Part shown: positions 10,632 to 19,716 of the stretch, piece by piece | Numbering within the stretch: position 1 is the first letter of the stretch | Layout of the letters: every line of letters starts with the position of its first letter | Origin: Luteimonas sp. | Lineage (GTDB): Bacteria; Pseudomonadota; Gammaproteobacteria; Xanthomonadales; Xanthomonadaceae | Direction: 5' to 3' | DNA: 64,000 nucleotides | NCBI GenBank assembly: GCA_024707405.1 | Contig: JANPZU010000002.1 | Location: 62,001 to 126,000, forward strand | Made by a program: the position numbers and the translations under genes | Notes under the pieces: generated by a model | Database searches by the model: none | What the model was told of the DNA's origin: nothing | Seen by the model: only the letters and a program-made list of their open reading frames with translations

Positions 10632-12266
10632 ATGCACAAAAAATTCCTGCAACCACTTCCTTATCTGTTCTTGTCGCTCCTGCTGGCCATCGCACTGGGC
10701 GGGTGTCGTCAGGCGCCTGCACCGGTGGATGCCGATGCGCCGAAGCCCGGCCCGATCCCGCAGGTGGTGGTCGAGCCCGAAGTAGAAGCCGCGCCGGCAC
10801 GGCCGGAACTGCCGCCACTGTTCCGGGACATCGAGCGGCGCACGTTCCAGTTCTTCTGGGACACCACCAACGACGTCAACGGACTCACGCCGGATCGCTA
10901 TCCATCGCGCCCGTTTTCCAGCATCGCCGCCGTCGGCTTCGCGCTGACCGCATATCCCATCGGTATCGAGAATGGCTGGGTCAGCCGTACGCAGGCGGTG
11001 GATCGCACGCTGACCACGCTGAAGTTCCTGCATGCGGCCCCGCAAGGCCCTGCGGCCACTGGCACGGCCGGGCACAAGGGCTTCTTCTACCACTTCATCG
11101 ACATGACCGACGGCCATCGCTACAACTCGTGGGTCGAGTTGTCGAGCGTCGACACCGGTCTGATGATGATGGGCGTGCTGTTCGCGCAGTCTTATTACGA
11201 TGGCGACGATCCGCGTGAAGTCGAGATCCGCGAGCTGGCGGACAAGCTGTACCGCAACGTGCAGTGGCCTTGGCTGCAGCAGCGCAAGCCGCTGATCTCG
11301 ATGGGCTGGTATCCAGACAGGGGCTTCATCCCGCACGACTGGAATGGATACGACGAGGCGATGCTGGTCTACATCCTGGCGCTTGGTTCGCCGACGCATC
11401 CGGTCGAGCCCGAAGCGTGGGAAGCATGGACGCGCAGCTACGGCAACGAATGGGGCGTGTTCCAGGGGCAGGAGTACCTGAGCTTCGCGCCGCACTTCGG
11501 CCACCAGTACTCGCATACCTGGATCGATTTTCGCGGTATCCGCGATACGTACATGCGCGATCGCGGCATGGACTATTTCGAGAACAGCCGGCGTGCAACC
11601 TACGCGCAGCGGGCCTATGCCATCGAGAACCCGATGCAATGGAAGGGCTACGGTGAGAATGTCTGGGGGCTGACCGCCAGCGATGGCCCGCAGCACACCA
11701 CGCAGACCTTCCGCGGCGAACAGCGCGAGTTCCGCCACTACAGTGCGCGCGGCGCGGGCCTGAGCAATGCGTTCGACGACGGCACCATCGCACCGACGGC
11801 GGCGGTGGCCTCCATCGCGTTCGCACCGGAAATCGTGATTCCCGCGACCGAGGAAATGCATCGTCGCTACGGCGAGTTCCTGTATTCCAGCTACGGATTC
11901 CTGGATTCCTTCAATCCGAGTTTCGATTTCGACATCCCGGTCAAGACCGGGCGCATCGTGCCGGGGCAGGGTTGGGTGGCGAGCGATTACATCGCCATCG
12001 ACCAGGGGCCGATCCTGGCGATGATCGCCAATTACCGGAATGACTTCGTCTGGAACGTGATGAAGAAGAATCCGTACATCCGCAAGGGACTGGAACGTGC
12101 CGGATTCACCGGCGGCTGGCTGGCGCCGCCGGATGGCCCGCAGACCTCCGGTGCGCCGGATCCCGAAGCTGCCGCGGCCGAGGACATCGGCAAGGCGCAG
12201 CAGCGCATGCCGCTGCCAGCAGACGCGCAGCCGGTCGAACCGAGGGCCTCCGAGCCGCCGCAGTAG
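10632..12266 (+). CDS. GH144/COG5368 'glucoamylase-family' lipoprotein (possible beta-1,2-glucan hydrolase)
   Basis: Lipobox LGGC; RRTFQFFWDTTNDVNGLTPDRYPS, GYPRGW-type GWYPDRGFIPHDWNGYDEAMLVYILALGSPTHPV, YLSFAPHFGHQYSHTWIDFRGIRDTYM, YGENVWGLTASDGP. Family call by motif memory. Confidence 0.72.
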   Translation: MHKKFLQPLPYLFLSLLLAIALGGCRQAPAPVDADAPKPGPIPQVVVEPEVEAAPARPELPPLFRDIERRTFQFFWDTTNDVNGLTPDRYPSRPFSSIAAVGFALTAYPIGIENGWVSRTQAVDRTLTTLKFLHAAPQGPAATGTAGHKGFFYHFIDMTDGHRYNSWVELSSVDTGLMMMGVLFAQSYYDGDDPREVEIRELADKLYRNVQWPWLQQRKPLISMGWYPDRGFIPHDWNGYDEAMLVYILALGSPTHPVEPEAWEAWTRSYGNEWGVFQGQEYLSFAPHFGHQYSHTWIDFRGIRDTYMRDRGMDYFENSRRATYAQRAYAIENPMQWKGYGENVWGLTASDGPQHTTQTFRGEQREFRHYSARGAGLSNAFDDGTIAPTAAVASIAFAPEIVIPATEEMHRRYGEFLYSSYGFLDSFNPSFDFDIPVKTGRIVPGQGWVASDYIAIDQGPILAMIANYRNDFVWNVMKKNPYIRKGLERAGFTGGWLAPPDGPQTSGAPDPEAAAAEDIGKAQQRMPLPADAQPVEPRASEPPQ

Positions 12267-12276
12267 ACTCCCGCGC

Positions 12277-13545
12277 ATGCGCAAGCCCGTCGCCCTGCTG
12301 GCACTCCTGTTCGCGTTCGCCTTGGGCGCGTGCGCGAAGGGCGACGGCACCACGACCATCCGCTTCTGGGCAATGGGCAAGGAAGCGGAAGTCGTGGCGG
12401 AGTTGATCCGAGACTTCGAACGCGAACATCCGGGCATCCGGGTCGAAGTGCAGGCGATCCCGATGACCGCCGCGCACGAAAAGCTCCTGACGGCGTGGGC
12501 CGCGGATGGTTTGCCGGACATCTGCCAGCTCGGCAACACCTGGATCCCAGAGTTCGCCACGCTGGGCGCACTGGAACCCTTGCAGTCGCATGTCGATGCC
12601 TCCGCCGTCATTGATGAGGGCGATTATTTCCCCGGCATCTGGGACACCAGCGTCGTCGATGGCGAACTGCTGGGCGTGCCGTGGTACGTCGATACCCGGC
12701 TGCTGTTCTACCGCAAGGACATCCTGGCCGAAGCCGGGTTCGACACGCCGCCGACCACGTGGGCCGAGTGGGAGCGAGCGATGGCGGCGATCAAGCGCAA
12801 CGTCGGGCCGGATCGCTACGCCATCCTGCTGCCGGTCAACGAGTTCGAGCAGCAATTGTCGCTGGCCTTGCAGCAGGACGACCCGCTCCTCCGCGACGAC
12901 GACGGTTACGGCAATTTCCGCAGCCCCGGTTTCCGCAAGGCGCTGGCGTTCTACGCCAACATGTTCGACCAGGGCTGGGCGCCGAAGATGTCGGAGACCG
13001 AGATCTCCAACGTCTGGGATGAATTCTTCAACGGTTTCTACGCGTTCTACCTGTCGGGGCCATGGAACATCCGAGAGTTCAGGCGACGCCAACCAGCCAG
13101 CCTCGAAGGAAAGTGGTCGACGATGCCGTTGCCCGGCCCGGATGGCCCCGGTGCAGGCATCGCCGGCGGCGCGAGCTTGGTGCTGTTCCGCTCGTCCGAG
13201 CACAAAGCCGAGGCGTGGTTGCTGGTGGAATATCTGTCGCGTCCCGACGTGCAGGAGCGTTTCCATGCATTGATCGGCAACTTGCCGCCACGTCGCAGCA
13301 CGTGGGAGTCGCCGGCCCTGCAGCAGGATGAACTGGCGACGGCGTTCCGCGACCAACTGGAGCGGGTAAAACCGGTGCCGAAGGTGCTGGAGTGGGAGCG
13401 CATCGTGCAGGAAATGCGCTTGGCGACCGAGCGCGTGGTGCGCGGCGGTCAAGCGCAGGAGAGTGCCTTGTCCGATCTCGATGCGCGTGTCGACGGCATC
13501 CTCGAAAAGCGCCGCTGGGTGCTGGAACAAGGGGCCGAACGATGA
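12277..13545 (+). CDS. Sugar ABC transporter substrate-binding lipoprotein (family 1 SBP)
   Basis: MRKPVALLALLFAFALGACAKGDGTTTIRFWAMGKEAEVVAELIRDFEREHPGIRVEVQ; lipobox LGAC; followed by two permeases. Confidence 0.92.
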   Translation: MRKPVALLALLFAFALGACAKGDGTTTIRFWAMGKEAEVVAELIRDFEREHPGIRVEVQAIPMTAAHEKLLTAWAADGLPDICQLGNTWIPEFATLGALEPLQSHVDASAVIDEGDYFPGIWDTSVVDGELLGVPWYVDTRLLFYRKDILAEAGFDTPPTTWAEWERAMAAIKRNVGPDRYAILLPVNEFEQQLSLALQQDDPLLRDDDGYGNFRSPGFRKALAFYANMFDQGWAPKMSETEISNVWDEFFNGFYAFYLSGPWNIREFRRRQPASLEGKWSTMPLPGPDGPGAGIAGGASLVLFRSSEHKAEAWLLVEYLSRPDVQERFHALIGNLPPRRSTWESPALQQDELATAFRDQLERVKPVPKVLEWERIVQEMRLATERVVRGGQAQESALSDLDARVDGILEKRRWVLEQGAER

Positions 13546-13561
13546 GGGATGCTCCGCTTCT

Positions 13562-13640
13562 CGTAGAGCCGAGTTTGCTCGGCTGCTTTCGTGGGGGGCA
13601 ATTTGACTGCCGAAACAGCCGAGCAAGCTCGGCTCTACGC
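13562..13640. repeat. SMAG/REP-like GTAG palindrome pair (R1) between the SBP and permease genes
   Basis: CGTAGAGCCGAGTTTGCTCGGCTGC ... GCCGAGCAAGCTCGGCTCTACG inverted arms; same family as 18614, 19486, 19585, 41499. Confidence 0.85.
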
Positions 13641-13659
13641 ATGGCTTGCGGAGCGACGC

Positions 13660-14538
13660 ATGCGCGCTAGCCTGGCCGGCTGGGTCTTCGCCGCACCTGC
13701 ACTGGTCGTGCTGCTGGTGTTCTTCGGCCTGCCGGTGCTGGCGGCGTTGCTGCTCAGCCTGACCGATTTCGATCTCTACGCGCTGGCCGACAGCCGCAAC
13801 CTGCGGTTCGTTGCGTTGGGCAACTACATCGAGCTGCTGCAAACGCCGATGTTCTGGAAGGCACTCGGCAACACCACGTACTTCGTCGTGGTCGGCGTAC
13901 CGTTGTCAATCGCGATTTCGCTGGGCGCGGCATTGCTGCTCAACGCCAAGGTGGCGCGCTTCAAGCCGCTGTTCCGTACCGCGCTGTTCGCACCCGTAGT
14001 GACCACGCTGGTGGCAGTAGCGGTGATCTGGCGGTATCTGTTCCATGCCAGCTACGGGTTGGTGAACTGGGCGTTGGGCCATGTCGGCATCGGGCCGATC
14101 GACTGGCTCGGCGACCCGAACTGGGCGATGCCGACGATCATGCTGTTCGCAGCCTGGAAGAACTTCGGCTACAACATGGTGATCCTGCTGGCAGGGTTGC
14201 AGGCGATCCCGCAGGATCTGTACGAGGCCGCGCGCATCGACGGTGCATCGAAATGGCGCCAGTTCCTGCACATCACCTTGCCGATGCTGGGGCCAGTGCT
14301 GCTGGTGGTCGGCGTGATCACCGTTTCCGGCTACTTCCAGTTGTTCGCCGAGCCCTACGTGATGACACGCGGAGATCCGCTGCAGAGTACGGTCAGCGTG
14401 CTGTATTACATGTTCGAGGAAGGCTTCAAGTGGTGGAACCTCGGCCGCGCGTCGGCGGTGGCATTCCTGCTGTTCCTCATCATCCTGGCGGTGACGGTGG
14501 TTCTGGTGCGCGCCGGGCGCAGGCGGGCGCTGGTATGA
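13660..14538 (+). CDS. Sugar ABC transporter permease (MalF/UgpA type)
   Basis: Start chosen at MRASLAGWVFAAPALVVLLVFF; EAARIDGASKWRQFLHITLPMLGP is the EAA motif. The ORF-track start (13591) would translate part of the repeat (NLTAETAEQARLYAWLAERR). Confidence 0.9.
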   Translation: MRASLAGWVFAAPALVVLLVFFGLPVLAALLLSLTDFDLYALADSRNLRFVALGNYIELLQTPMFWKALGNTTYFVVVGVPLSIAISLGAALLLNAKVARFKPLFRTALFAPVVTTLVAVAVIWRYLFHASYGLVNWALGHVGIGPIDWLGDPNWAMPTIMLFAAWKNFGYNMVILLAGLQAIPQDLYEAARIDGASKWRQFLHITLPMLGPVLLVVGVITVSGYFQLFAEPYVMTRGDPLQSTVSVLYYMFEEGFKWWNLGRASAVAFLLFLIILAVTVVLVRAGRRRALV

Positions 14539-15380
14539 GCGAAGCGATGCGCGATGTCGGTGAATCCCGGCTGCATGCGTGGCTGGTCAACGGTGCCTTG
14601 TTGTCGCTGGCCTTGGTGAGCCTGGCACCGCTGCTCTGGATGGTCTCGGTTTCGTTCATGCCGATGGGCGAGGCCAGCCGCTTCCCGCCACCGCTGCTGC
14701 CGGGCGAGGCGACGCTCGACAACTACCGCAACCTGTTCGCGCGTACCGATGCCGCGCGCAACTTCGTCAATAGCCTGTTCGTCGCCGGGACGATCACGGT
14801 GCTGTCGCTGGTGGTCAATGCGATGGCCGGTTATGCCTTCGCCAAGTTGCGCTTCGCAGGACGTGATCGCATCTTTCAGTTGTTGTTGGCGGCACTGGTC
14901 ATCCCTGCGCAGGTCGCGATGCTGCCGTTGTTCCTGCTGATGAAGGAACTCGGCCTGGTGAACACCTATGCCGGCGTGATCGTCCCGGCGCTGGCGACGG
15001 TATTCGGCATCTTCCTGGTGCGCCAGTATGCACGCAGCATCCCGGACGAATTGCTGGAAGCGGCGCGCATCGACGGTGCAGGGGAGTTGCGAATCTTCTT
15101 CAGCATCGTGCTGCCGATGCTCAAGCCGGTGCTGGTGACGCTGGCGATCTTCACCTTCATGGCGGCGTGGAACGACTTCATGTGGCCCTTGATCGTGCTG
15201 ACCGACCAGGAGCACTACACCTTGCCGGTGGCCCTCGCCGCGCTGTCGCGCGAGCACATCATGGAGGTCGAGATGATGATGGCCGGTGCGGTGGTCACGG
15301 TACTGCCGGTGCTGCTGCTGTTCCTGCTGCTGCAGCGGTACTACATCCAGGGTTTGTTGCTTGGGAGCGTGAAAGGCTGA
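14535..15380 (+). CDS. Carbohydrate ABC transporter permease (MalG/UgpE type)
   Basis: MSEAMRDVGESRLHAWLVNGALLSLALVSLAPLLWMVSVSF; EAARIDGAGELRIFFSIVLPMLKPV EAA motif; ATGA overlap with the upstream permease. Confidence 0.93.
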   Translation: MSEAMRDVGESRLHAWLVNGALLSLALVSLAPLLWMVSVSFMPMGEASRFPPPLLPGEATLDNYRNLFARTDAARNFVNSLFVAGTITVLSLVVNAMAGYAFAKLRFAGRDRIFQLLLAALVIPAQVAMLPLFLLMKELGLVNTYAGVIVPALATVFGIFLVRQYARSIPDELLEAARIDGAGELRIFFSIVLPMLKPVLVTLAIFTFMAAWNDFMWPLIVLTDQEHYTLPVALAALSREHIMEVEMMMAGAVVTVLPVLLLFLLLQRYYIQGLLLGSVKG

Positions 15381-18300
15381 TGATCGTCGTGAATACCGTC
15401 CGTGGAATCGTGGTGTTGCTGGCAGTGGCCGCAACGCAGGTACAGGCACAGGAAGCGGCGAAGCTGCTTGATGGCTTCGAGGACGCCTCGAAGTGGCGCG
15501 TGGTCGCTTCCAACCAGGTCAGCGGCAGCATCCGCAGCATCGATGGCGCGGACGGCAAGGCACTCTGCCTGGATTACGATTTCAACGGGGTGTCCGGTTA
15601 CGTCGGCATCCAGCGCGACCTGGCGCTGCGCTATCCGGAGAACTACCGGTTCGGATTCAAGCTGCGCGGCGACTCGCCGGACAACGACCTGCAGTTCAAG
15701 CTGGTCGATGCCAGCGGGGACAACGTCTGGTGGGTGAACCGGCCGAAGTACGACTACCCGAAGGCGTGGACGGATGTCCGCTACCGCAAGCGCCACATCA
15801 GCAAGGCATGGGGGCCTGATCCGGATCCGGCGTTGCGCGCGACCGAGAAGGTCGAATTCACGCTCTATGCGAATGCCGGCGGCCGCGGCGCGGTCTGCTT
15901 CGACACGTTGACGCTGGAGGAACTCGCGGTCGATGACGGCTCGCCGCTGGTGCCGGTCACTGCGACGGCGAGCGCGTCCACGCAGCAAGCGATGTCCGTC
16001 GCCGATGGCAATGACTCGACGGCGTGGGCTGCACCTGCGGGGCCGCAACGGCTGGTGCTGGATCTGGGACACGCGCGCGAATTCGGCGGGCTGCGGTTGC
16101 AGTGGCTGCCGGGTCGCCACGCGACACGCTATGGCGTTTCCCTGTCCGAGGATGGCGACGACTGGCGCAGCGTCCGTCACGTGTCGGGCAGCAACGGCGG
16201 CGTGGATTGGATTGCATTGCCGGAATCCGAAGCCAGATTCGTGTCCATCGACCTGCAGGAAGGTGGCGATGCTGGATACGCCCTGTCTTCGGTGGGCATC
16301 CAGCCGATCGAATTTTCCGAGAGCCAGAACGATGTCGTCATGGCGATGGCGAAGGAAGCGCCGAGGGGTTGGTTCCCACGCGGTTTTTCCGGTGAGCAGC
16401 CGTACTGGACGATCCTCGGCCTGGACGGTGGCTACCAACAGGGGTTGATCGGTGAGGATGGCGCGGTCGAAGTTGCCAAGGGCGGTTTCAGCATCGAACC
16501 GTTCGTGCTGGTGGATGGCAAGCTGGCCACCTGGCATGACGTGGATGTTTCGCAGTCCTTGCAGGACAACTACCTGCCGATCCCGAGCGTGCGCTGGAAG
16601 CGCAACGACCTCGACCTGGAGGTCACGGCCTTCGCGCATGGCGAACCGCGCCAGTCGCGACTGGTGGCGCGTTATCGGCTTACCAACCCCGGTCGCCGTG
16701 CCCGCGACTACACGTTGGCGCTCGCGGTGCAGCCGTACCAGGTCAATCCGCCGCGACAGTTCCTCAACACGCCCGGTGGCGTGAGCCGGATCGAATCGTT
16801 GTCGTTCGAGGGGGCAACCGCATCGGTCGCGGGCGTTCCCAAGGTGTTTTCCAAGCAGATCCCCGATGCGATGTTCGCCACGCCCTTCGATGGCGGCATG
16901 GTGGTGACCCATCTCGCATCGGGCCGCTTCCCCGCGGTGACTCGGGTGCAGCACGACGAGACCGGACTCGCATCCGGCGCGATGCTGTACCGCATGCGCT
17001 TGGGGCCATGGGAAACGCGCGAGATCCAGGTGATGGTGCCGATGACCGGCAACGCCGGGCTGGAGCGCCGCTGGTGGGATGCGGAGGTATTGCAGGCCGG
17101 CGTGGCCGAAACATGGCGGACGAAGCTCGACCGCGTCAGGATCGAGGTGCCGCAAGCCGCGCAGCCGGTCGCCGATGCGTTGCGCACGGCGCTGGCGCAC
17201 ATGCTGATCTCGCGCATCGGGCCGCGCCTGCAGCCGGGGACGCGTGCCTATGCCCGTAGCTGGATCCGTGATGGCGCGATGATCTCCGAAGGCCTGTTGC
17301 GCATGGGACGCGAGGACGTGGTGAAGGACTACGTCGAGTGGTACGCGCCGTACCAGTTCGAGAACGGCAAGGTGCCGTGCTGCGTGGACGACCGCGGCAG
17401 CGACCCGGTGCCGGAGAACGACAGCCACGGCGAATTGATCTACAACATCGCCGAGTACTGGCGCTATACCAACGACACGGCCTTCCTCGAGAAGATGTGG
17501 CCGCACGTGCTGGGTGCGTTCGAGTACATGGAAGAACTGCGCGCCAGCGTACGCACCGAGGCCAATCGCGCGGTCAATCCTGCGTTCTACGGGATGATGC
17601 CGGCATCGATCAGCCACGAAGGGTATTCGGCCAAGCCGATGCATTCGTACTGGGACAACTTCTGGTCGCTCCGCGGTTACAAGGATGCGGTCGAAGTGGC
17701 GCAGGTGCTCGGCAAGACCGATGTGCTGCCCAGGCTGGTCGCGGCGCGCGACGAGTTCCGCCAAGACCTTCATGCCTCCTTACTCGCGGCGGCGCAGTTG
17801 CATGGCATCGACTTCCTGCCGGGTGCCGCGGAGCTTGGTGATTTCGACCCGACCTCGACCACCATCGCATTGGCTCCGGGCGGCGAGCAGGACTGGTTGC
17901 CACGCGACTTGCTGGACAACACCTTCGAACGCTACTGGCGCGAGTTCGTCGAGCGTCGCGATGGCCAGCGCGAATGGAAGGACTACACGCCCTACGAATG
18001 GCGAAACGTCGCGGCGATGGTGCGACTGGGCTGGCGCGGTCGTGCGAAGGAAGTGTTCGACTGGTTCTTCGACCACCGCGCCCCGCATGCATGGAACCAG
18101 TGGGGCGAAGTGGTGTCGTCCACGCCGCGCGAACCGTTCTTCCTCGGCGACCTGCCGCATGCGTGGGTGGCATCGGACTTCATGCGCTCGGCCATCGAGA
18201 TGTTCGTGTATCCGCGCGAATCGGACGACAGCATCGTGCTGGCGGCCGGTCTGCCTCCGGAATGGCTGGAAGGCAAGGGTGTGTCGATCGACGGCATGCG

Positions 18301-18523
18301 CACGCCGCGCGGCAACCTGCGGTTCTCGCTGCGGCGCGAAGGCGACCGGCTGCTGCTGGATGCCGGCGAGGGACTCGAATTGCCACCCGGCGGACTGGTC
18401 TTGCCGTGGCCGTACGAGGGCACGCCGGGGGCGACCACGCTCAATGGGCAGCCCGCGCAATGGGAGGGGCAGGCGTTGCGGATCACCACGCTGCCCGCCA
18501 GCGTGAGTATCGAAGTGCCGTAA
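15380..18523 (+). CDS. Large secreted protein: discoidin/carbohydrate-binding-like N-terminus plus (alpha/alpha)6-barrel glycosidase-like C-terminus
   Basis: 1047 aa starting MIVVNTVRGIVVLLAVAATQVQAQEAAKLLDGFEDASKW (signal peptide); F5/8-like LVLDLGHAREFGGLRLQWLPGRHATRYGVSLSEDGDDWRSV; TRAYARSWIRDGAMISEGLLRMG and DDRGSDPVPENDSHGELIYNIAEYWRYT resemble six-hairpin glycosidases. Start overlaps the permease stop. Confidence 0.75.
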   Translation: MIVVNTVRGIVVLLAVAATQVQAQEAAKLLDGFEDASKWRVVASNQVSGSIRSIDGADGKALCLDYDFNGVSGYVGIQRDLALRYPENYRFGFKLRGDSPDNDLQFKLVDASGDNVWWVNRPKYDYPKAWTDVRYRKRHISKAWGPDPDPALRATEKVEFTLYANAGGRGAVCFDTLTLEELAVDDGSPLVPVTATASASTQQAMSVADGNDSTAWAAPAGPQRLVLDLGHAREFGGLRLQWLPGRHATRYGVSLSEDGDDWRSVRHVSGSNGGVDWIALPESEARFVSIDLQEGGDAGYALSSVGIQPIEFSESQNDVVMAMAKEAPRGWFPRGFSGEQPYWTILGLDGGYQQGLIGEDGAVEVAKGGFSIEPFVLVDGKLATWHDVDVSQSLQDNYLPIPSVRWKRNDLDLEVTAFAHGEPRQSRLVARYRLTNPGRRARDYTLALAVQPYQVNPPRQFLNTPGGVSRIESLSFEGATASVAGVPKVFSKQIPDAMFATPFDGGMVVTHLASGRFPAVTRVQHDETGLASGAMLYRMRLGPWETREIQVMVPMTGNAGLERRWWDAEVLQAGVAETWRTKLDRVRIEVPQAAQPVADALRTALAHMLISRIGPRLQPGTRAYARSWIRDGAMISEGLLRMGREDVVKDYVEWYAPYQFENGKVPCCVDDRGSDPVPENDSHGELIYNIAEYWRYTNDTAFLEKMWPHVLGAFEYMEELRASVRTEANRAVNPAFYGMMPASISHEGYSAKPMHSYWDNFWSLRGYKDAVEVAQVLGKTDVLPRLVAARDEFRQDLHASLLAAAQLHGIDFLPGAAELGDFDPTSTTIALAPGGEQDWLPRDLLDNTFERYWREFVERRDGQREWKDYTPYEWRNVAAMVRLGWRGRAKEVFDWFFDHRAPHAWNQWGEVVSSTPREPFFLGDLPHAWVASDFMRSAIEMFVYPRESDDSIVLAAGLPPEWLEGKGVSIDGMRTPRGNLRFSLRREGDRLLLDAGEGLELPPGGLVLPWPYEGTPGATTLNGQPAQWEGQALRITTLPASVSIEVP

Positions 18524-18613
18524 ACGCAGGGTTTGCCACGAATTCCGTCGAGGTCAATGTTTGCGGACGGTTTTGCTGTCGCGGGAATGACGGTGCCGCG
18601 CGGGATCCCTTCC

Positions 18614-18684
18614 TGGAGCCGAGCTTGCTCCGCTGTGTGGTGTCCCCCGTTGCCGCAAGGCAGCGCAGTAAATTGCGCTCTACG
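18614..18684. repeat. SMAG/REP-like palindrome pair (R2, divergent arms)
   Basis: GGAGCCGAGCTTGCTCCGCT ... GCAGCGCAGTAAATTGCGCTCTACG; the right arm keeps GTAGAGC but uses a different self-complementary core. Confidence 0.65.
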
Positions 18685-18776
18685 TCGGCGACATGGCGCG
18701 CTGGGCCAGCGCAACGCGACATGGATGATTCCCGCGCGCATCGCTGATTCCCCTGCCTGCCAACCATCGCTACCCT

Positions 18777-19490
18777 GTGGTGGAGCCCGGAATGCAGCCT
18801 CCGCCGATGCCACGCTCCACGATCCAGGTCTGGCCTTTGCCACTGGCGATTGCAATCACGCTGACCGTGGCGGCGCACCTTGCGTTGGTGTTGTCGATCC
18901 GCGACGGCTACGTACCTGCCTGTATTCCCTATCTCGAAGGCTGCACTTCGATCAGCCGCGCCGCACGGCATGGACTCGGCAACCACCTGTTCCGGCTGCT
19001 GGTGCTGCCGTGCGCGTTGCTGGTCGGGTTGCACTGGTGGTTGTCGTCGCGATGGCTGCGGTTGCACGGCGTGCGTTCGCGATCGCTCTTGCCTGTGGGT
19101 GTGGTCGCCGCGATTGCGCTCGCCGTCTATGCGACCTTCCTGGGCAGTGATGGCGAGGCGTATCGTTTCCTGCGCCGCTACGGGGTGATCATGTTCTTCG
19201 GCGCGAGCTATCTCGCGCAACTCGTGTTCCTGCGATTGTCGGCGCATGCAAACGTGCCCGTTCGCGCGACGCGCAGGGCGATGCAGGCGACGTGCCGGGC
19301 GATGCTCGTCATCGGCATGGTGCATGTCGCGGCGATGGCGGTGATCGGCGGCAGCGAGTTGCAGGACAGGTTGGAGAACGCACTCGAATGGCAGCTCGGC
19401 CTGCTGCTGGTGGTATGGTTCGGGTTGCAGGCTTGGCTGTGGCGTATCACCGACTACGCCATGGAAGCGAACGAAACAGGCAACTCGTAG
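18777..19490 (+). CDS. Integral membrane protein (possibly Frag1/DRAM/Sfk1-like)
   Basis: 237 aa, several TM segments (LPLAIAITLTVAAHLALVLSI, LFRLLVLPCALLVGL, LLPVGVVAAIALAVYATFLG); family guess from CIPYLEGCTSIS only. Confidence 0.6.
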   Translation: MVEPGMQPPPMPRSTIQVWPLPLAIAITLTVAAHLALVLSIRDGYVPACIPYLEGCTSISRAARHGLGNHLFRLLVLPCALLVGLHWWLSSRWLRLHGVRSRSLLPVGVVAAIALAVYATFLGSDGEAYRFLRRYGVIMFFGASYLAQLVFLRLSAHANVPVRATRRAMQATCRAMLVIGMVHVAAMAVIGGSELQDRLENALEWQLGLLLVVWFGLQAWLWRITDYAMEANETGNS

Positions 19491-19567
19491 AGCCGAGCTT
19501 GCTCGGCTGCGGAGAGTGAGCGAATCAAATTCTGCCGGACATCAAGCGGAGCAATCTCCGCTCTACG
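19486..19567. repeat. SMAG/REP-like pair (R3), first copy of a 99-bp tandem duplication
   Basis: CGTAGAGCCGAGCTTGCTCGGCTGC...AAGCGGAGCAATCTCCGCTCTACG. Its GTAG supplies the TAG stop of the upstream gene. Confidence 0.88.
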
Positions 19568-19584
19568 GTGCTTCTGGTGCATCT

Positions 19585-19666
19585 CGTAGAGCCGAGCTTG
19601 CTCGGCTGCGGAGGGTGGGCGAATCAAATTCTGCCGGGCATCAAGCGGAGCAAGCTCCGCTCTACG
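19585..19666. repeat. SMAG/REP-like pair (R4), second copy of the tandem duplication
   Basis: Near-identical to R3 with a few substitutions; GTAG at 19487 and 19586 gives a 99-bp period. Confidence 0.88.
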
Positions 19667-19716
19667 CTACTTTCGAAGCCATCGGCACGGACATGCGCAA
19701 TGTCCGGCGGCGACGA

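Noticed and set aside
11980-12000. Extra operator-like GAGCGATTACATCGCC
   Set aside because: Lies inside the GH144-like coding sequence and lacks the TGAAA half; encodes conserved SDYIAI.
19486-19666. Possible mini-CRISPR (two near-identical units with a spacer-like core)
   Set aside because: Only two units, each made of palindromic REP arms with the internal sequence also conserved; no cas genes.
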